NCBI RefSeq assembly: GCF_014779765.1 | Contig: NZ_JACXZA010000003.1 | Span: 682,001 to 746,000 of the forward strand | DNA length: 64,000 nucleotides | From: Paenibacillus terricola | Lineage (GTDB): Bacteria; Bacillota; Bacilli; Paenibacillales; Paenibacillaceae | Reading direction: 5' to 3' | Part shown: piece after piece, positions 20,944-30,033 of the stretch | Layout: each line of letters opens with the position of its first letter | Numbering within the stretch: the first letter of the stretch is position 1 | Program-made: the position numbers and the translations under genes | The notes under the pieces: generated by a model | Database searches by the model: none | What the model was told of the DNA's origin: nothing | Seen by the model: the letters and a program-made list of their open reading frames with translations, nothing else

Positions 20944-21047
20944 AATTGTACTCTTCTGACCCTGATTAACAATCATCAGCCTTGTTCGTAATGTCCAACT
21001 CGTAGACACTTCGAGCAATTATGTCTTTATTCGGAGGATTTTTTACG

Positions 21048-21683
21048 ATGATCGACGAAATTCATTCTATAACGGCGAGACGCAATCGAACCCGTGAGCA
21101 TTTCAAATCCGCCCTCATTAAGCTTATTAAGGAGAAAGGCTATCACGCGATCTCCGTCAAAGACATCGTAGATACCGCGGCCTATAATCGCAGCACGTTC
21201 TATGTTCATTACCAGGACAAGATTGATCTAGCCGAAGAGCTGCTCAAGACGATGCTTGAAGGGCTGGAGGCATCTGTAGGCGTTCCCTACGAACAGGGCC
21301 AGACCGTCTACACTTCGAAGCTGAATGCGCCATCCTTCAATATTGTCGCCTACATCTATAACCACCGTGATTTCTTCGAGCTGATCAAATACGACGACAC
21401 GTTGCCGGGACTGCATACGGAGCTGCCTCGGACGATCCAGAACATCTATAATGAGCAATTCGTGTTCGAGACGATCAACAATATGCCTGTCAACATGGAT
21501 TACTTCAAGCAATATACCGCCTATGGCTTCTATGGCCTGATTATCAATTGGATCCGCCAAGACTTCAGGGAATCGCAGGAAGCGTTCATCCGAGCCGTAA
21601 TCGATTTGACCCGGACCCATATGCATTCCATTAAGTTTGTAGGGAAAAAGATTCGTCCAGAAGGAGGACCACCTCTATCATGA
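21048..21683 (+). CDS. TetR-family transcription regulator
   Basis: A 211-residue regulator. The N-terminal HTH reads HFKSALIKLIKEKGYHAISVKDIVDTAAYNRSTFYVHYQDKIDL; the C-terminal all-helical domain resembles the TetR_C type that ends in an aromatic-rich YGFYGLIINWI segment. The ATG at 21048 follows TCGGAGGA. Its stop overlaps the next start (ATGA), so it is cotranscribed with the HAD gene. Confidence 0.88.
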   Translation: MIDEIHSITARRNRTREHFKSALIKLIKEKGYHAISVKDIVDTAAYNRSTFYVHYQDKIDLAEELLKTMLEGLEASVGVPYEQGQTVYTSKLNAPSFNIVAYIYNHRDFFELIKYDDTLPGLHTELPRTIQNIYNEQFVFETINNMPVNMDYFKQYTAYGFYGLIINWIRQDFRESQEAFIRAVIDLTRTHMHSIKFVGKKIRPEGGPPLS

Positions 21684-22531
21684 CTCGCTATTACCTGACC
21701 GACTTAGACGGCACACTGCTGCAGTCCAGTGCCACATTATCCGACTTTACGGCTCGCACGCTGACGGAAGCATTGGAGCAAGGTACCGTCATCAGCTACG
21801 CGACGGCTCGCAGCTATCGCAGCTCGAAGGCGGTCACCCCGCAGATCGGTTGGCGCTACCCCGTTGTCTTATACAACGGCAGCATGCTGCTTGACCCAAC
21901 AACAGGCAAGGTGCTGGGTGGGCATTGGCTCGATGCCGATGTCTCGAATGAAGTGATCGAACTTGGCCGTTCCATGAGTCTGATGCCTTTCCTGTTCGGG
22001 CTCGACGAGAATGATAACGAACGAGTATTGCACGAGAAGTTGTCGCGTTATGGCGATACCGAATTTTACGCCAGCCGTCCAGGCGATCCTCGCTTCGCAG
22101 AGGTGGAGATTCTAACCTGCCCTCCCACCTATCGGACGATGATCGTTACCTATATCGGACGACGCGAGGAACTTGAGCCGCTGTTCCGTGCCATTGCTGA
22201 CCGTTATGGTCCAGCTGTTCATCTTCACTTCATGCTCGACAATTATATTCAAGATCATTATTTCCTCGAAATCTCTCACCCTCTCGCGAATAAAGAGCAC
22301 GGGCTCAAGCTCTGGTGCGAGCAGGTCGGATGCCAGCCAGAGGATGTGACCGTATTCGGCGATAACTTGAACGATATCGGGATGTTCAAACGCGCAGGCC
22401 GGCGTCTTGCTGTATCAGGCGCTCATCCCGAGCTGAAGCTGATGGCATCCGAGGTGATCGGCAGCAACGATGAAGATGGCGTCGCGCGCGTGATTGAAGC
22501 AGACTTGCGAGACAGCAGCGGCGAGCAGTAG
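21680..22531 (+). CDS. HAD-superfamily (Cof-type) phosphatase
   Basis: A 283-residue HAD hydrolase with the nucleophile motif DLDGTLLQ at residues 8-15, a C2-type cap and the C-terminal Mg-binding GDNLNDIGMF. Cof-type members dephosphorylate small phosphometabolites; the substrate is unknown. It is coupled to tetR by an ATGA overlap. Confidence 0.9.
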   Translation: MTRYYLTDLDGTLLQSSATLSDFTARTLTEALEQGTVISYATARSYRSSKAVTPQIGWRYPVVLYNGSMLLDPTTGKVLGGHWLDADVSNEVIELGRSMSLMPFLFGLDENDNERVLHEKLSRYGDTEFYASRPGDPRFAEVEILTCPPTYRTMIVTYIGRREELEPLFRAIADRYGPAVHLHFMLDNYIQDHYFLEISHPLANKEHGLKLWCEQVGCQPEDVTVFGDNLNDIGMFKRAGRRLAVSGAHPELKLMASEVIGSNDEDGVARVIEADLRDSSGEQ

Positions 22532-22598
22532 TAGCTTAGGGAATTACATAGTTTGCAATCATTCATCGTTTCAATTGTGCAAAAAAGGGGCGAAAATA

Positions 22599-23282
22599 AT
22601 GGCTGATCTTCGAGCAATTATATTCGATTTAGACGAGACACTGGCGGATAGAACGCGCACGCGAGACCGTTTCTTAGAGCTGTGGATCCAGCATTATTGG
22701 AACGATCGAGAACACGACCCAGATCAGCTTCACGCCGTATTCTGCAGCCTCGATAACAACGGTTATCGGGCGAAGGACGAGCTGTACCACATGCTCGTTG
22801 AGGAATTGAAGTGGACCGATCCACCGACAGAAGCGGAGCATTCCGCGTTCTGGCAGGAGCATTTTCCGAAGCTATCGGAACCGATGGACAACCTGCATAA
22901 CACACTGGACTACTTTCACCGCCAGGGGTTGAAGATTGGACTGATTACGAACGGCAGGGAACAGGTGCAGCGTGCAAAAATCGATACCCTAGCGATCGGA
23001 CGTTACTTTCATGCCACGTACATTTCTGGTGCGGTAGGCGTTAAGAAACCGGACGGCGCTATTTTCGAACAATGCTTGGGGGCGCTTGAAGTTCGTCCTG
23101 AGGAAGCTTGGTATGTCGGGGACCATCCGGTGAACGATGTTCGGGGTTCTGCCGCTGTTGGCATTACGCCGATCTGGCTGTCGCAAGACAAGATATGGAA
23201 TGAAGAACATGAGGTCAAGCCCGCGCACACGGTACGTTCGCTGCACGAGTTGATCGAATTGTATGAATCGCTGCGTGGATAA
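22599..23282 (+). CDS. HAD-superfamily hydrolase, subfamily IA
   Basis: A 227-residue protein with FDLDETLADR at residues 8-17, LITNGREQVQRAK (motif II Thr-Asn), a conserved Lys in VGVKKPDGAIFEQCL, and GDHPVNDVRGSAAVG. A helical C1 cap lies between motifs I and II. The ATG at 22599 follows a weak AAAGGGGCG site; the longer frame from 22494 overlaps the preceding gene. The substrate is unknown. Confidence 0.88.
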   Translation: MADLRAIIFDLDETLADRTRTRDRFLELWIQHYWNDREHDPDQLHAVFCSLDNNGYRAKDELYHMLVEELKWTDPPTEAEHSAFWQEHFPKLSEPMDNLHNTLDYFHRQGLKIGLITNGREQVQRAKIDTLAIGRYFHATYISGAVGVKKPDGAIFEQCLGALEVRPEEAWYVGDHPVNDVRGSAAVGITPIWLSQDKIWNEEHEVKPAHTVRSLHELIELYESLRG

Positions 23283-23311
23283 TCATGAGTATTGGGGAGG
23301 AGCTCATAGCT

Positions 23312-24049
23312 ATGCGCTATTACATCGTAACTGGATCTTCTAGAGGAATCGGTGAGGAGCTTGCGCTGCAGCTGCTCGGTCACGATCATCATGTCATCGG
23401 CATATCCCGCACACCTAACGAATCGTTGTCTTCCTTCGCCCATGAGCATGGGTATCGGTACGACTGGCTTCCCTTTGATCTTACCCGCTCGGAGCAGATC
23501 GCCACGCTTGCCGAACAGCTGCTTGTTATTATCGACCGATTGAGCGCTGAATCGATTACTCTGATCAACAATGCGGCAACGGTAACGCCACTCGACACCA
23601 TCGACCACCTAAGCTCCGCCCAGCTGTCGCATGCTCTGCATCTCAATCTCATGACACCGATTATGCTCACAAGCGCTTTAATCAACCTGACGAACGGATA
23701 CTCCATTGAACGATTAATCGTCAATATTTCTTCTGGCTCGGGCAGCTATCCTGCACCTGGCATGAGCGTCTACTGCTCTGCGAAAGCAGCCTTGAATATG
23801 TTCAGTCAATGTGTTCAGGCGGAAGAAGCCATCCACGGGCGACTGCGCGCCGTATCGGTTGATCCGGGCATGGTGGATACCTCCATGCAAGCGGTCGCTA
23901 GAAGTGACGCCAATGACCACCCGATGCGGGGCTTCTTCGCACTCGCCGAACAGAACAGCCAGCTTCGCAGTCCGAGATATGTAGCGGAGCGTATCGTCTC
24001 TGAAGTTATTTTCTCTAACGGAACCAGCGATCATATCATTATTGAATAA
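23312..24049 (+). CDS. SDR similar to benzil/sepiapterin reductases (YueD-like)
   Basis: A 245-residue SDR with TGSSRGIGEELALQLL, FDLTRSEQI, NNAATVTPL, NISSGSGSYPAPGMSVYCSAKAAL (catalytic Ser, Tyr, Lys) and VDPGMVDTSMQ. The layout matches Bacillus YueD-type NADPH-dependent benzil reductases; the substrate call is inference. ATG 23312 has GGGGAGGAG upstream. It is one of a run of same-strand genes from tetR onward. Confidence 0.85.
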   Translation: MRYYIVTGSSRGIGEELALQLLGHDHHVIGISRTPNESLSSFAHEHGYRYDWLPFDLTRSEQIATLAEQLLVIIDRLSAESITLINNAATVTPLDTIDHLSSAQLSHALHLNLMTPIMLTSALINLTNGYSIERLIVNISSGSGSYPAPGMSVYCSAKAALNMFSQCVQAEEAIHGRLRAVSVDPGMVDTSMQAVARSDANDHPMRGFFALAEQNSQLRSPRYVAERIVSEVIFSNGTSDHIIIE

Positions 24050-24087
24050 ATGTTCAAACATCCTGCCCGGCATGGAGGAATTGCACA

Positions 24088-24489
24088 ATGACAACCATTA
24101 CGTACTCGACGACGAACAACGTAACCGCCGAACAGCTGTCGCAGCTGTTCGAACGCTCAGGCATGAAACGTCCGATTCACGATCTGCCTCGTCTTCAGAC
24201 GATGTTGGATAATGCGGACATTACAGTGTCCGCTTGGGACGGCGATCGGCTAGTTGGCATTGCGCGTGCCATCACCGATTATGCCTACTGCTGCTACCTG
24301 TCGGATCTAGCCGTTGACGGCGACTATCAGAAGCACGGCATCGGCTCTAAGCTCGTCGACGAGGTGCGTCAAGTGATCGGCGAGTTGTGTTCCCTTATTC
24401 TTATCTCGGCACCTGGCGCCATGGAATACTATCCGAAGATCGGCTTTACGCTGTCCGACAAAGCTTATGTGATTCCGCGAGTCAAATAG
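24088..24489 (+). CDS. GNAT-family N-acetyltransferase
   Basis: A 133-residue single GNAT domain. The acetyl-CoA motif is LSDLAVDGDYQKHGIGSKLVDEV (Q/RxxGxG/A) and the C-terminal YYPKIGF is typical. The acceptor substrate is unknown. ATG 24088 follows GGAGGAATTGCACA. Confidence 0.88.
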   Translation: MTTITYSTTNNVTAEQLSQLFERSGMKRPIHDLPRLQTMLDNADITVSAWDGDRLVGIARAITDYAYCCYLSDLAVDGDYQKHGIGSKLVDEVRQVIGELCSLILISAPGAMEYYPKIGFTLSDKAYVIPRVK

Positions 24490-24558
24490 TGGTGAAAGAA
24501 AGCATAGAGTGCTAAGAGCACCCGCGTGTCATCTACTCATAATGAGGGAGCGGCATCT

Positions 24559-25377
24559 ATGCTAACCAATGCAAGCTCTATGCAAGGAAGGTTCCTTCAG
24601 CTCATTCGTTTCGGATGGAATCAGGCGCTGTCGTGTATGTTTGCAGTCGTAATCTTCGCAGCGATGGCGTTTACGCACTTCGTGGAGCTGCCTTTCATCC
24701 CGCGGTATGACTTCCTTCTGCTGGTGTGCGTCATCATGCAATGGGTTCTCATCCGCACGAAGCTGGAAACGATCGATGAGCTCAAAGTTATTATTGTGTT
24801 CCACTTGATCGGTCTCGCCTTGGAGCTGTACAAGGTACATATCGGGTCATGGTCGTATCCTGCGGAAGGCTGGCTCAAATTCGGCGGCGTTCCGATCTAC
24901 AGCGGCTTCATGTATGCGAGTGTGGCGAGCTACGTATGCCAGGCATGGCGACGGTTCAAGCTTACAATCTCGGGTTGGCCGCCTCCGGTTCTATCGATCG
25001 GATTGTCCGCTGCGATTTACTTGAACTTCTTCACCAATCATTACATCTACGATATCCGATACGTTCTCATGCTCGCGCTGCTGCCGGTATTCGGTCGGGC
25101 AGTCGTCTCTTTCACTGTCGGAACCCGCACTTATAAGATGCCAATGATCGTCTCTTATTTGCTGATCGGATTCTTCATCTGGATTGCCGAGAACATCTCC
25201 ACCTACTTGAAGGTGTGGAAGTACCCGAATCAAGAGGCTGCGTGGCACGTCGTCCATTGGGGCAAAATCGGCTCTTGGTTTCTGCTTATCATAATCTCGG
25301 TCATCATCGTCGTTGAGCTGAAGCGGCTCAAGGAAACGCTGAGCAACTCGGGCAAACGTTCGGATTTAATCAGTTAA
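24559..25377 (+). CDS. DUF817 family integral membrane protein
   Basis: A 272-residue protein with about seven hydrophobic segments. The conserved EYKVH or ELYKVHIGSWSYPAEGW motif, the PIYSGFMYASVASYVCQAW segment and the ENISTYLKVWKYPNQ motif match the DUF817 (YoaT-like) family as recalled. No biochemical role is known. ATG 24559 follows GAGGGAGCGG; an earlier ATG at 24526 has no site. Confidence 0.8.
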   Translation: MLTNASSMQGRFLQLIRFGWNQALSCMFAVVIFAAMAFTHFVELPFIPRYDFLLLVCVIMQWVLIRTKLETIDELKVIIVFHLIGLALELYKVHIGSWSYPAEGWLKFGGVPIYSGFMYASVASYVCQAWRRFKLTISGWPPPVLSIGLSAAIYLNFFTNHYIYDIRYVLMLALLPVFGRAVVSFTVGTRTYKMPMIVSYLLIGFFIWIAENISTYLKVWKYPNQEAAWHVVHWGKIGSWFLLIIISVIIVVELKRLKETLSNSGKRSDLIS

Positions 25378-25573
25378 CTCATATTGGGAAAACTAGGACT
25401 GAGGCGGCTCGCTCGGTCCTATTGGATCTCCTTCAAGTGTTGCTCACCATTTGATGGTAAATAAACGTTTGTGCTAAAATCATCCTGAAAGTCGGCCGTC
25501 GCACCGTTAAGTTGAACGAGGTTCATCCGCGTTGGAAGTACCAAATTCCTACAATTCAAGGAGGATGGCTAAT

Positions 25574-25957
25574 ATGATGGATTGGGTTAATAAAGCCGTT
25601 TCGCTCGGACTTGGAGCAGCAATTGCAACCAAGGAGCAAGCAGAGAAGTTCGTCGATGATCTTGTGAAGAAGGGCGATGTCAATCAATCGGAGTCGAAGC
25701 AGCTTGTTGATGATCTTATACGCAAAGGCCAGGAATGGCAGGCTTCGATCGATGCCCGGATCAAAACGTACGTGCGCGCAGCGCTGCATGATGCGAATCT
25801 GACTACGAGAGATGAATATGTAGCGCTCAAAGAGCGCATCAGTGAACTTGAACGCCGGGTAGAAGCCCTTGAATCCACAGACTCATCAGGCGCTTCCAAA
25901 TCCTCTGTTTCTTGCTCTGATGATACCGACCCTGCCGCGCCTGCAACCTACGAATGA
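25574..25957 (+). CDS. Phasin/PhaF-like coiled-coil protein
   Basis: A 127-residue soluble protein. Residues 1-35 are an amphipathic helix (VNKAVSLGLGAAIATKEQAEKFVDDLVKKG), then a second helix, then a heptad-like LKERISELERRVEALE coiled coil and a Ser-rich tail. This pattern is seen in proteins named polyhydroxyalkanoate-synthesis regulator/phasin in Firmicutes. ATG 25574 follows AAGGAGG. Its stop overlaps the ATG of the UbiB-like kinase, so the two are coupled. Confidence 0.7.
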   Translation: MMDWVNKAVSLGLGAAIATKEQAEKFVDDLVKKGDVNQSESKQLVDDLIRKGQEWQASIDARIKTYVRAALHDANLTTRDEYVALKERISELERRVEALESTDSSGASKSSVSCSDDTDPAAPATYE

Positions 25958-27636
25958 TTAGCATTAACCGCCGCATCCGTCATCTGCAGCGGTACCGCGA
26001 TATTGCGAAGGCTTTCGTCCGCAACGGCTTTGGCTTCCTCGTGAAGGAGCTGGGACTTGCGGACCGATTCCCTTTATCGTCCTTCCGCTCCGATGATGAC
26101 CGGGAGCATAAAGGCAAATCAACCGGCGAGCGGATTCGGTTGTTTCTGGAGGAGCTTGGGCCGACCTTCGTGAAATTCGGGCAGATTGCCAGCACCCGGC
26201 CCGATCTGCTTCCGGCCGATATTATCGAAGAGCTTATCAAGCTGCAGGACAGCGTTCCTCCTATTCCTTATCACGAAGCCGCTGCCGTGATAGAAGCCGA
26301 GCTTGGCGCCCCGGTTGACGAGCTATTCGCACGCTTCGAGAAAACGCCAGTAGCCGCAGCCTCTATCGGACAGGTTCACCTGGCAAGACTGCCGGACGGA
26401 CGCGCCGTCGCCGTGAAGATCCAGCGTCCTAACATTCAAGAGCAGATCGAGACCGATCTCGAAATTCTCGACAACCTGTCTCGCATTGCCGAGAATCGGC
26501 TCGAGTGGGCTGCCAGCTATCAGCTGCGCGAACGCATATCGGAGCTGGCGCAATCGCTGCGAGCCGAACTGGACTACACCATTGAAGGACGCAATGCGGA
26601 ACGAATGACCAAGTCATTCGAGCGTGACCATTCGATCCACATTCCGATGATTTATTGGGATTACTCAAGCCGCCGCGTATTGACGATGGAACTGATCAAC
26701 GGGGTCAAAATAACCGATCATGAAGCCTTGCAGGAGATGGGCATTACGCCCAAACGAATTGCAGAGCGAATTACGAATGCGATGTTTCATCAGATTTTTG
26801 AGGAGGGGCTGTTCCACGCCGATCCGCATCCCGGCAACCTGTTAGTCGAGCCTAACGGCGCCATTGGCCTGCTCGACTTCGGCATGGTTGGCCGAATGTC
26901 GTCGACGATGAAGACGAACTTCGGTTCGCTCCTAATCGCGATGCGGCGCAACAGCACAAGCGGCATCATACGCGCCATTGAGGCGCTTGGCGTGCTCCCT
27001 GCCGATATCGACATGCGTCGGCTTCGGGATGACATCGATATTCTGCGTGACAAATATTACGACGTGCCGCTCAGCCGCATCAGTCTTGGCGAATCGGTCA
27101 GCGAACTGTTCTCCGTTGCCTATATGCACCGCATCCGCATTCCATCCGACTTCATGCTATTGGGCAAAACCATGCTGACACTTGAAGGCGTCGTGTCATC
27201 GCTGGACCCTGATTTCAGCATTATCAGCGTAGCTGAGCCATTTGGACGCCGCCTATTTCTCGACCGGCTGAACCCGCGCTCGTTCGCGGAGCATGCGGTT
27301 GAGCATGTGACCGAATATGCCGACCTGTTGGCCGATCTGCCGGAGACATTGCGCGATGTATCCAGTCTTGTGCGCAAAGGAAAGCTCCGGACCGAAATGT
27401 CGATACCGGAGCTTGAACCGTTCCTGCGCAAAATTGACCGTGTCGGCAACCGCCTCTCGTTCAGTATTGTGCTGCTGTCGTTCAGCATTATTATGGTCGG
27501 GCTCATTATCGGCTCGTCGCTCGGACGCCAATCGTCGATCATCTGGCATTTCCCAGTCATCGAGATCGGCTTCGGCATCGCAGCCTTCATGTTCCTGTTT
27601 CTATTATTCGCTATCTTCCGTTCGGGACGGTTCTGA
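25954..27636 (+). CDS. UbiB/ABC1 (AarF)-family atypical kinase
   Basis: A 560-residue membrane protein. It has the ABC1 KxGQ-type motif (FVKFGQIASTRPDLLP), the Ala-rich nucleotide loop (AAASIGQVHLARL), catalytic Lys in VAVKIQRP, HADPHPGNLLV and LLDFGMVG (DFG). Two hydrophobic segments near 500-555 anchor it in the membrane. Relatives support quinone biosynthesis or lipid transport; in a menaquinone-using Firmicute the exact role is unclear. It is translationally coupled to the phasin-like gene. Confidence 0.92.
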   Translation: MISINRRIRHLQRYRDIAKAFVRNGFGFLVKELGLADRFPLSSFRSDDDREHKGKSTGERIRLFLEELGPTFVKFGQIASTRPDLLPADIIEELIKLQDSVPPIPYHEAAAVIEAELGAPVDELFARFEKTPVAAASIGQVHLARLPDGRAVAVKIQRPNIQEQIETDLEILDNLSRIAENRLEWAASYQLRERISELAQSLRAELDYTIEGRNAERMTKSFERDHSIHIPMIYWDYSSRRVLTMELINGVKITDHEALQEMGITPKRIAERITNAMFHQIFEEGLFHADPHPGNLLVEPNGAIGLLDFGMVGRMSSTMKTNFGSLLIAMRRNSTSGIIRAIEALGVLPADIDMRRLRDDIDILRDKYYDVPLSRISLGESVSELFSVAYMHRIRIPSDFMLLGKTMLTLEGVVSSLDPDFSIISVAEPFGRRLFLDRLNPRSFAEHAVEHVTEYADLLADLPETLRDVSSLVRKGKLRTEMSIPELEPFLRKIDRVGNRLSFSIVLLSFSIIMVGLIIGSSLGRQSSIIWHFPVIEIGFGIAAFMFLFLLFAIFRSGRF

Positions 27637-27672
27637 ATATATGCACGCAGCCCATCTGGATCCGATCCCGCG

Positions 27673-28992
27673 TCAGTCTTCCTCATCATCCTTCAACGCT
27701 TTGCGGCGAACGGCGCTTGGCCGTCGCAGCACGCCATACAGCAGCGCTGCTGCAGGCGCAGCTAATGCCTGCAGCACACTGCCATGGACGGCAAGCGCGA
27801 TGCCTCCTGGCAGCCACATCAGTATCGTACAAATGATGTATGCGATGCGATCCACCGAAGCCAGCGAATCAATCCTCCGCTGAGCAGGCAGTGGATACAG
27901 ATGGCCCCATACCGCGTATTTGTGCGATTGCCGCAGCGAACCAAGCTGCAGCCCGATAATTCCCGCAAGCAGAACAAACACGATCGAAGCTCCCCATCCG
28001 TCAAGCCATACTGCATCGCCGAACCAATAGAGGACGAGCATGCCAAGTAGGGTCAGCCTAATCAGCATCCCGCCAAGCTCTGTACGAAGCAACGTCATCG
28101 TATATAAATAAACGTATGTTTCGCTCTGTGCGAAGCGGATGGTCTTACCGATCCAACCCGCATAGCCCCTTCTGGCAATACGAGGCGCTTGTGTCGGCAC
28201 ATCAATGAACAACGCAAGAAACCGATAATAACGGCGCCGCGTACGTCCCTCTTCCCGAATAAGCGTATCCCATGGCAGCGCATGCTTCCGCGGAAGCCGA
28301 TAAACGGCCGCCATAAGCGCAGCGACCAGCAAACCGAACAGTACCGCCTTCCATGGTGCAAACCGAAACAACGCTGCCAGTGTCACCGCAGTCAGTGCCC
28401 ATCGGATAAACCGAAGCGAACGTCTCATCCCTGCTTCAGCCGTTCTACGCTCCTGCCATGCACCCGCTATATTCCCGGCTTTCAGTGCAGTAAGGGCAAG
28501 TAGAAGGACGAATGCGTTCGCAGTGCCTTCTCCGAGCTTGTACATTGGCCAATAAGCTAACAGCGTAAACCAGACGCCGATCAACGTCGCGATGCCCGTA
28601 TAACGGAACGAACGCCTTAAGTATTGATGCATCTCCATCTCCCGCGGCAGCAGGAAGACGGTATCCGCCGGCTTCAGCCAAGTCCGAAGCGGACTCCAGC
28701 AGGTGAAGCCGATGACAAGTACAACACCAAATGCTGTAACGGGAAAATGCGGCGGCAAATTCCGCACAAGCGCTGCATAGCCGATCGTAGCTACGATAAG
28801 CATCAGCAGCATAACGCCTGGGAAGCCGCTTTGCGCCATATACCCAACGTAGGGCTTCAGCTCACCGCGAAACGCGGCAGCGCGCGTGGACCATAGCCGA
28901 TCCGGCTCGAACCGATTCACATACGGCTGCATCTCTCGTTCACGATCGCGATGCGAGCTGCCCGTTGTCGTCCTCTCCGTCCTATCGGCCAT
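27673..28992 (-). CDS. ABC transporter permease, EcsB-like
   Basis: A 439-residue protein with about ten hydrophobic segments in pairs and Arg-rich cytoplasmic loops. Start MADRTERTTTG overlaps the end of the ATPase gene by 11 bp. Order, length and the partner ATPase match EcsAB of Bacillus, where Ecs affects competence, secretion and intramembrane proteolysis. The cargo is not known. It converges on ubiB with no visible terminator between them. Confidence 0.8.
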   Translation of the reverse strand: MADRTERTTTGSSHRDREREMQPYVNRFEPDRLWSTRAAAFRGELKPYVGYMAQSGFPGVMLLMLIVATIGYAALVRNLPPHFPVTAFGVVLVIGFTCWSPLRTWLKPADTVFLLPREMEMHQYLRRSFRYTGIATLIGVWFTLLAYWPMYKLGEGTANAFVLLLALTALKAGNIAGAWQERRTAEAGMRRSLRFIRWALTAVTLAALFRFAPWKAVLFGLLVAALMAAVYRLPRKHALPWDTLIREEGRTRRRYYRFLALFIDVPTQAPRIARRGYAGWIGKTIRFAQSETYVYLYTMTLLRTELGGMLIRLTLLGMLVLYWFGDAVWLDGWGASIVFVLLAGIIGLQLGSLRQSHKYAVWGHLYPLPAQRRIDSLASVDRIAYIICTILMWLPGGIALAVHGSVLQALAAPAAALLYGVLRRPSAVRRKALKDDEED

Positions 28993-29785
28993 TGCTCATC
29001 CCTCCGCCGCCCGCCGTCTCCGATACGAGCCGGAAGAACGCTTCGTCCAGCGATCCGCTCGTCATGTCAGCTGCCCGCAGCACGTCATCGAGCTTACCCT
29101 GGGCAGCGATCCGACCGTGATGCAGCACAATGTACCGATCGCAATACGTTTCGACGGTGGACAGGATATGCGAGCTCATAAGCACTGCAGCACCCGCATT
29201 CTTCACTTCGACTAGCCGATCCAGCAGCGAACGGATGCCAAGCGGGTCCAGTCCAAGGAATGGCTCGTCAATGATGAACAGCGGCGGATCTGCCAGCAGC
29301 GCATTCATAATCATTACTTTCTGCTTCATGCCTTTGGACAGATGCTCAGCGAAAGCGCTCCGTTTCGCCCGCATATGAAACTCATCCAGCAGCTGCTCCA
29401 TCCTGCCGTTGAATGCGTTCGCCTCTACGCCATATGCCATCCCTGTCAGCCGGAGATGCTCATCTACTGTCAGCTCATCGAACAGAACAGGCGACTCGGG
29501 TACATAGGCAATAGAGCCGCGGTATCGCTCGGGATCGGCATCCAGCTTCGTGCCGTTCACCTTCACTTCACCGGAATGCGGCTGCATCAAGCCTAGAATG
29601 TGCTTGATCGCCGTACTTTTGCCCGCGCCATTCAATCCGATTAGCCCTACGATCTCGCCCGGTCGGACATCGAACGTAAGGTTGTGCAGCACAGGCCGCC
29701 TTGGGCTGTAGCCGCCCACGAGCTCCGTTACTTCAAGTGCTGGGCCTTGTCCTGTACGATTCATATGCTTCGAATCCTGATTCAT
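28982..29785 (-). CDS. ABC transporter ATP-binding protein, EcsA-like
   Basis: A 267-residue ATPase with Walker A GLNGAGKST (residues about 53-61), signature LSKGMKQ (the KGM variant is common in EcsA), Walker B LFIIDEPFLGLD and switch His in MSSHILS. ATG 29785 follows GGGGGAGATCGG. It is cotranscribed with the overlapping permease gene. Confidence 0.87.
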   Translation of the reverse strand: MNQDSKHMNRTGQGPALEVTELVGGYSPRRPVLHNLTFDVRPGEIVGLIGLNGAGKSTAIKHILGLMQPHSGEVKVNGTKLDADPERYRGSIAYVPESPVLFDELTVDEHLRLTGMAYGVEANAFNGRMEQLLDEFHMRAKRSAFAEHLSKGMKQKVMIMNALLADPPLFIIDEPFLGLDPLGIRSLLDRLVEVKNAGAAVLMSSHILSTVETYCDRYIVLHHGRIAAQGKLDDVLRAADMTSGSLDEAFFRLVSETAGGGGMSNGR

Positions 29786-30033
29786 CCGATCTCCCCCTAA
29801 CTATTGCCTTCATTATACCTGAAAATAGGGAGGAAACGGAAACGGGCAGCCGCTGTTTTCGCTTGACCGTTCCTTTCTGCTAGGCCGTGAGCAGCGATTG
29901 TTGATATGTTACCAACGTTGGATTGCTTTTTGCCCCCCGCGATGCGATGATCTAAAGGATATATTAACCTTTCAATATGATGGACTGCTACTCGCCTGCC
30001 TATCTTCACAATAAGCAAAGGAGCTTGATTGGA

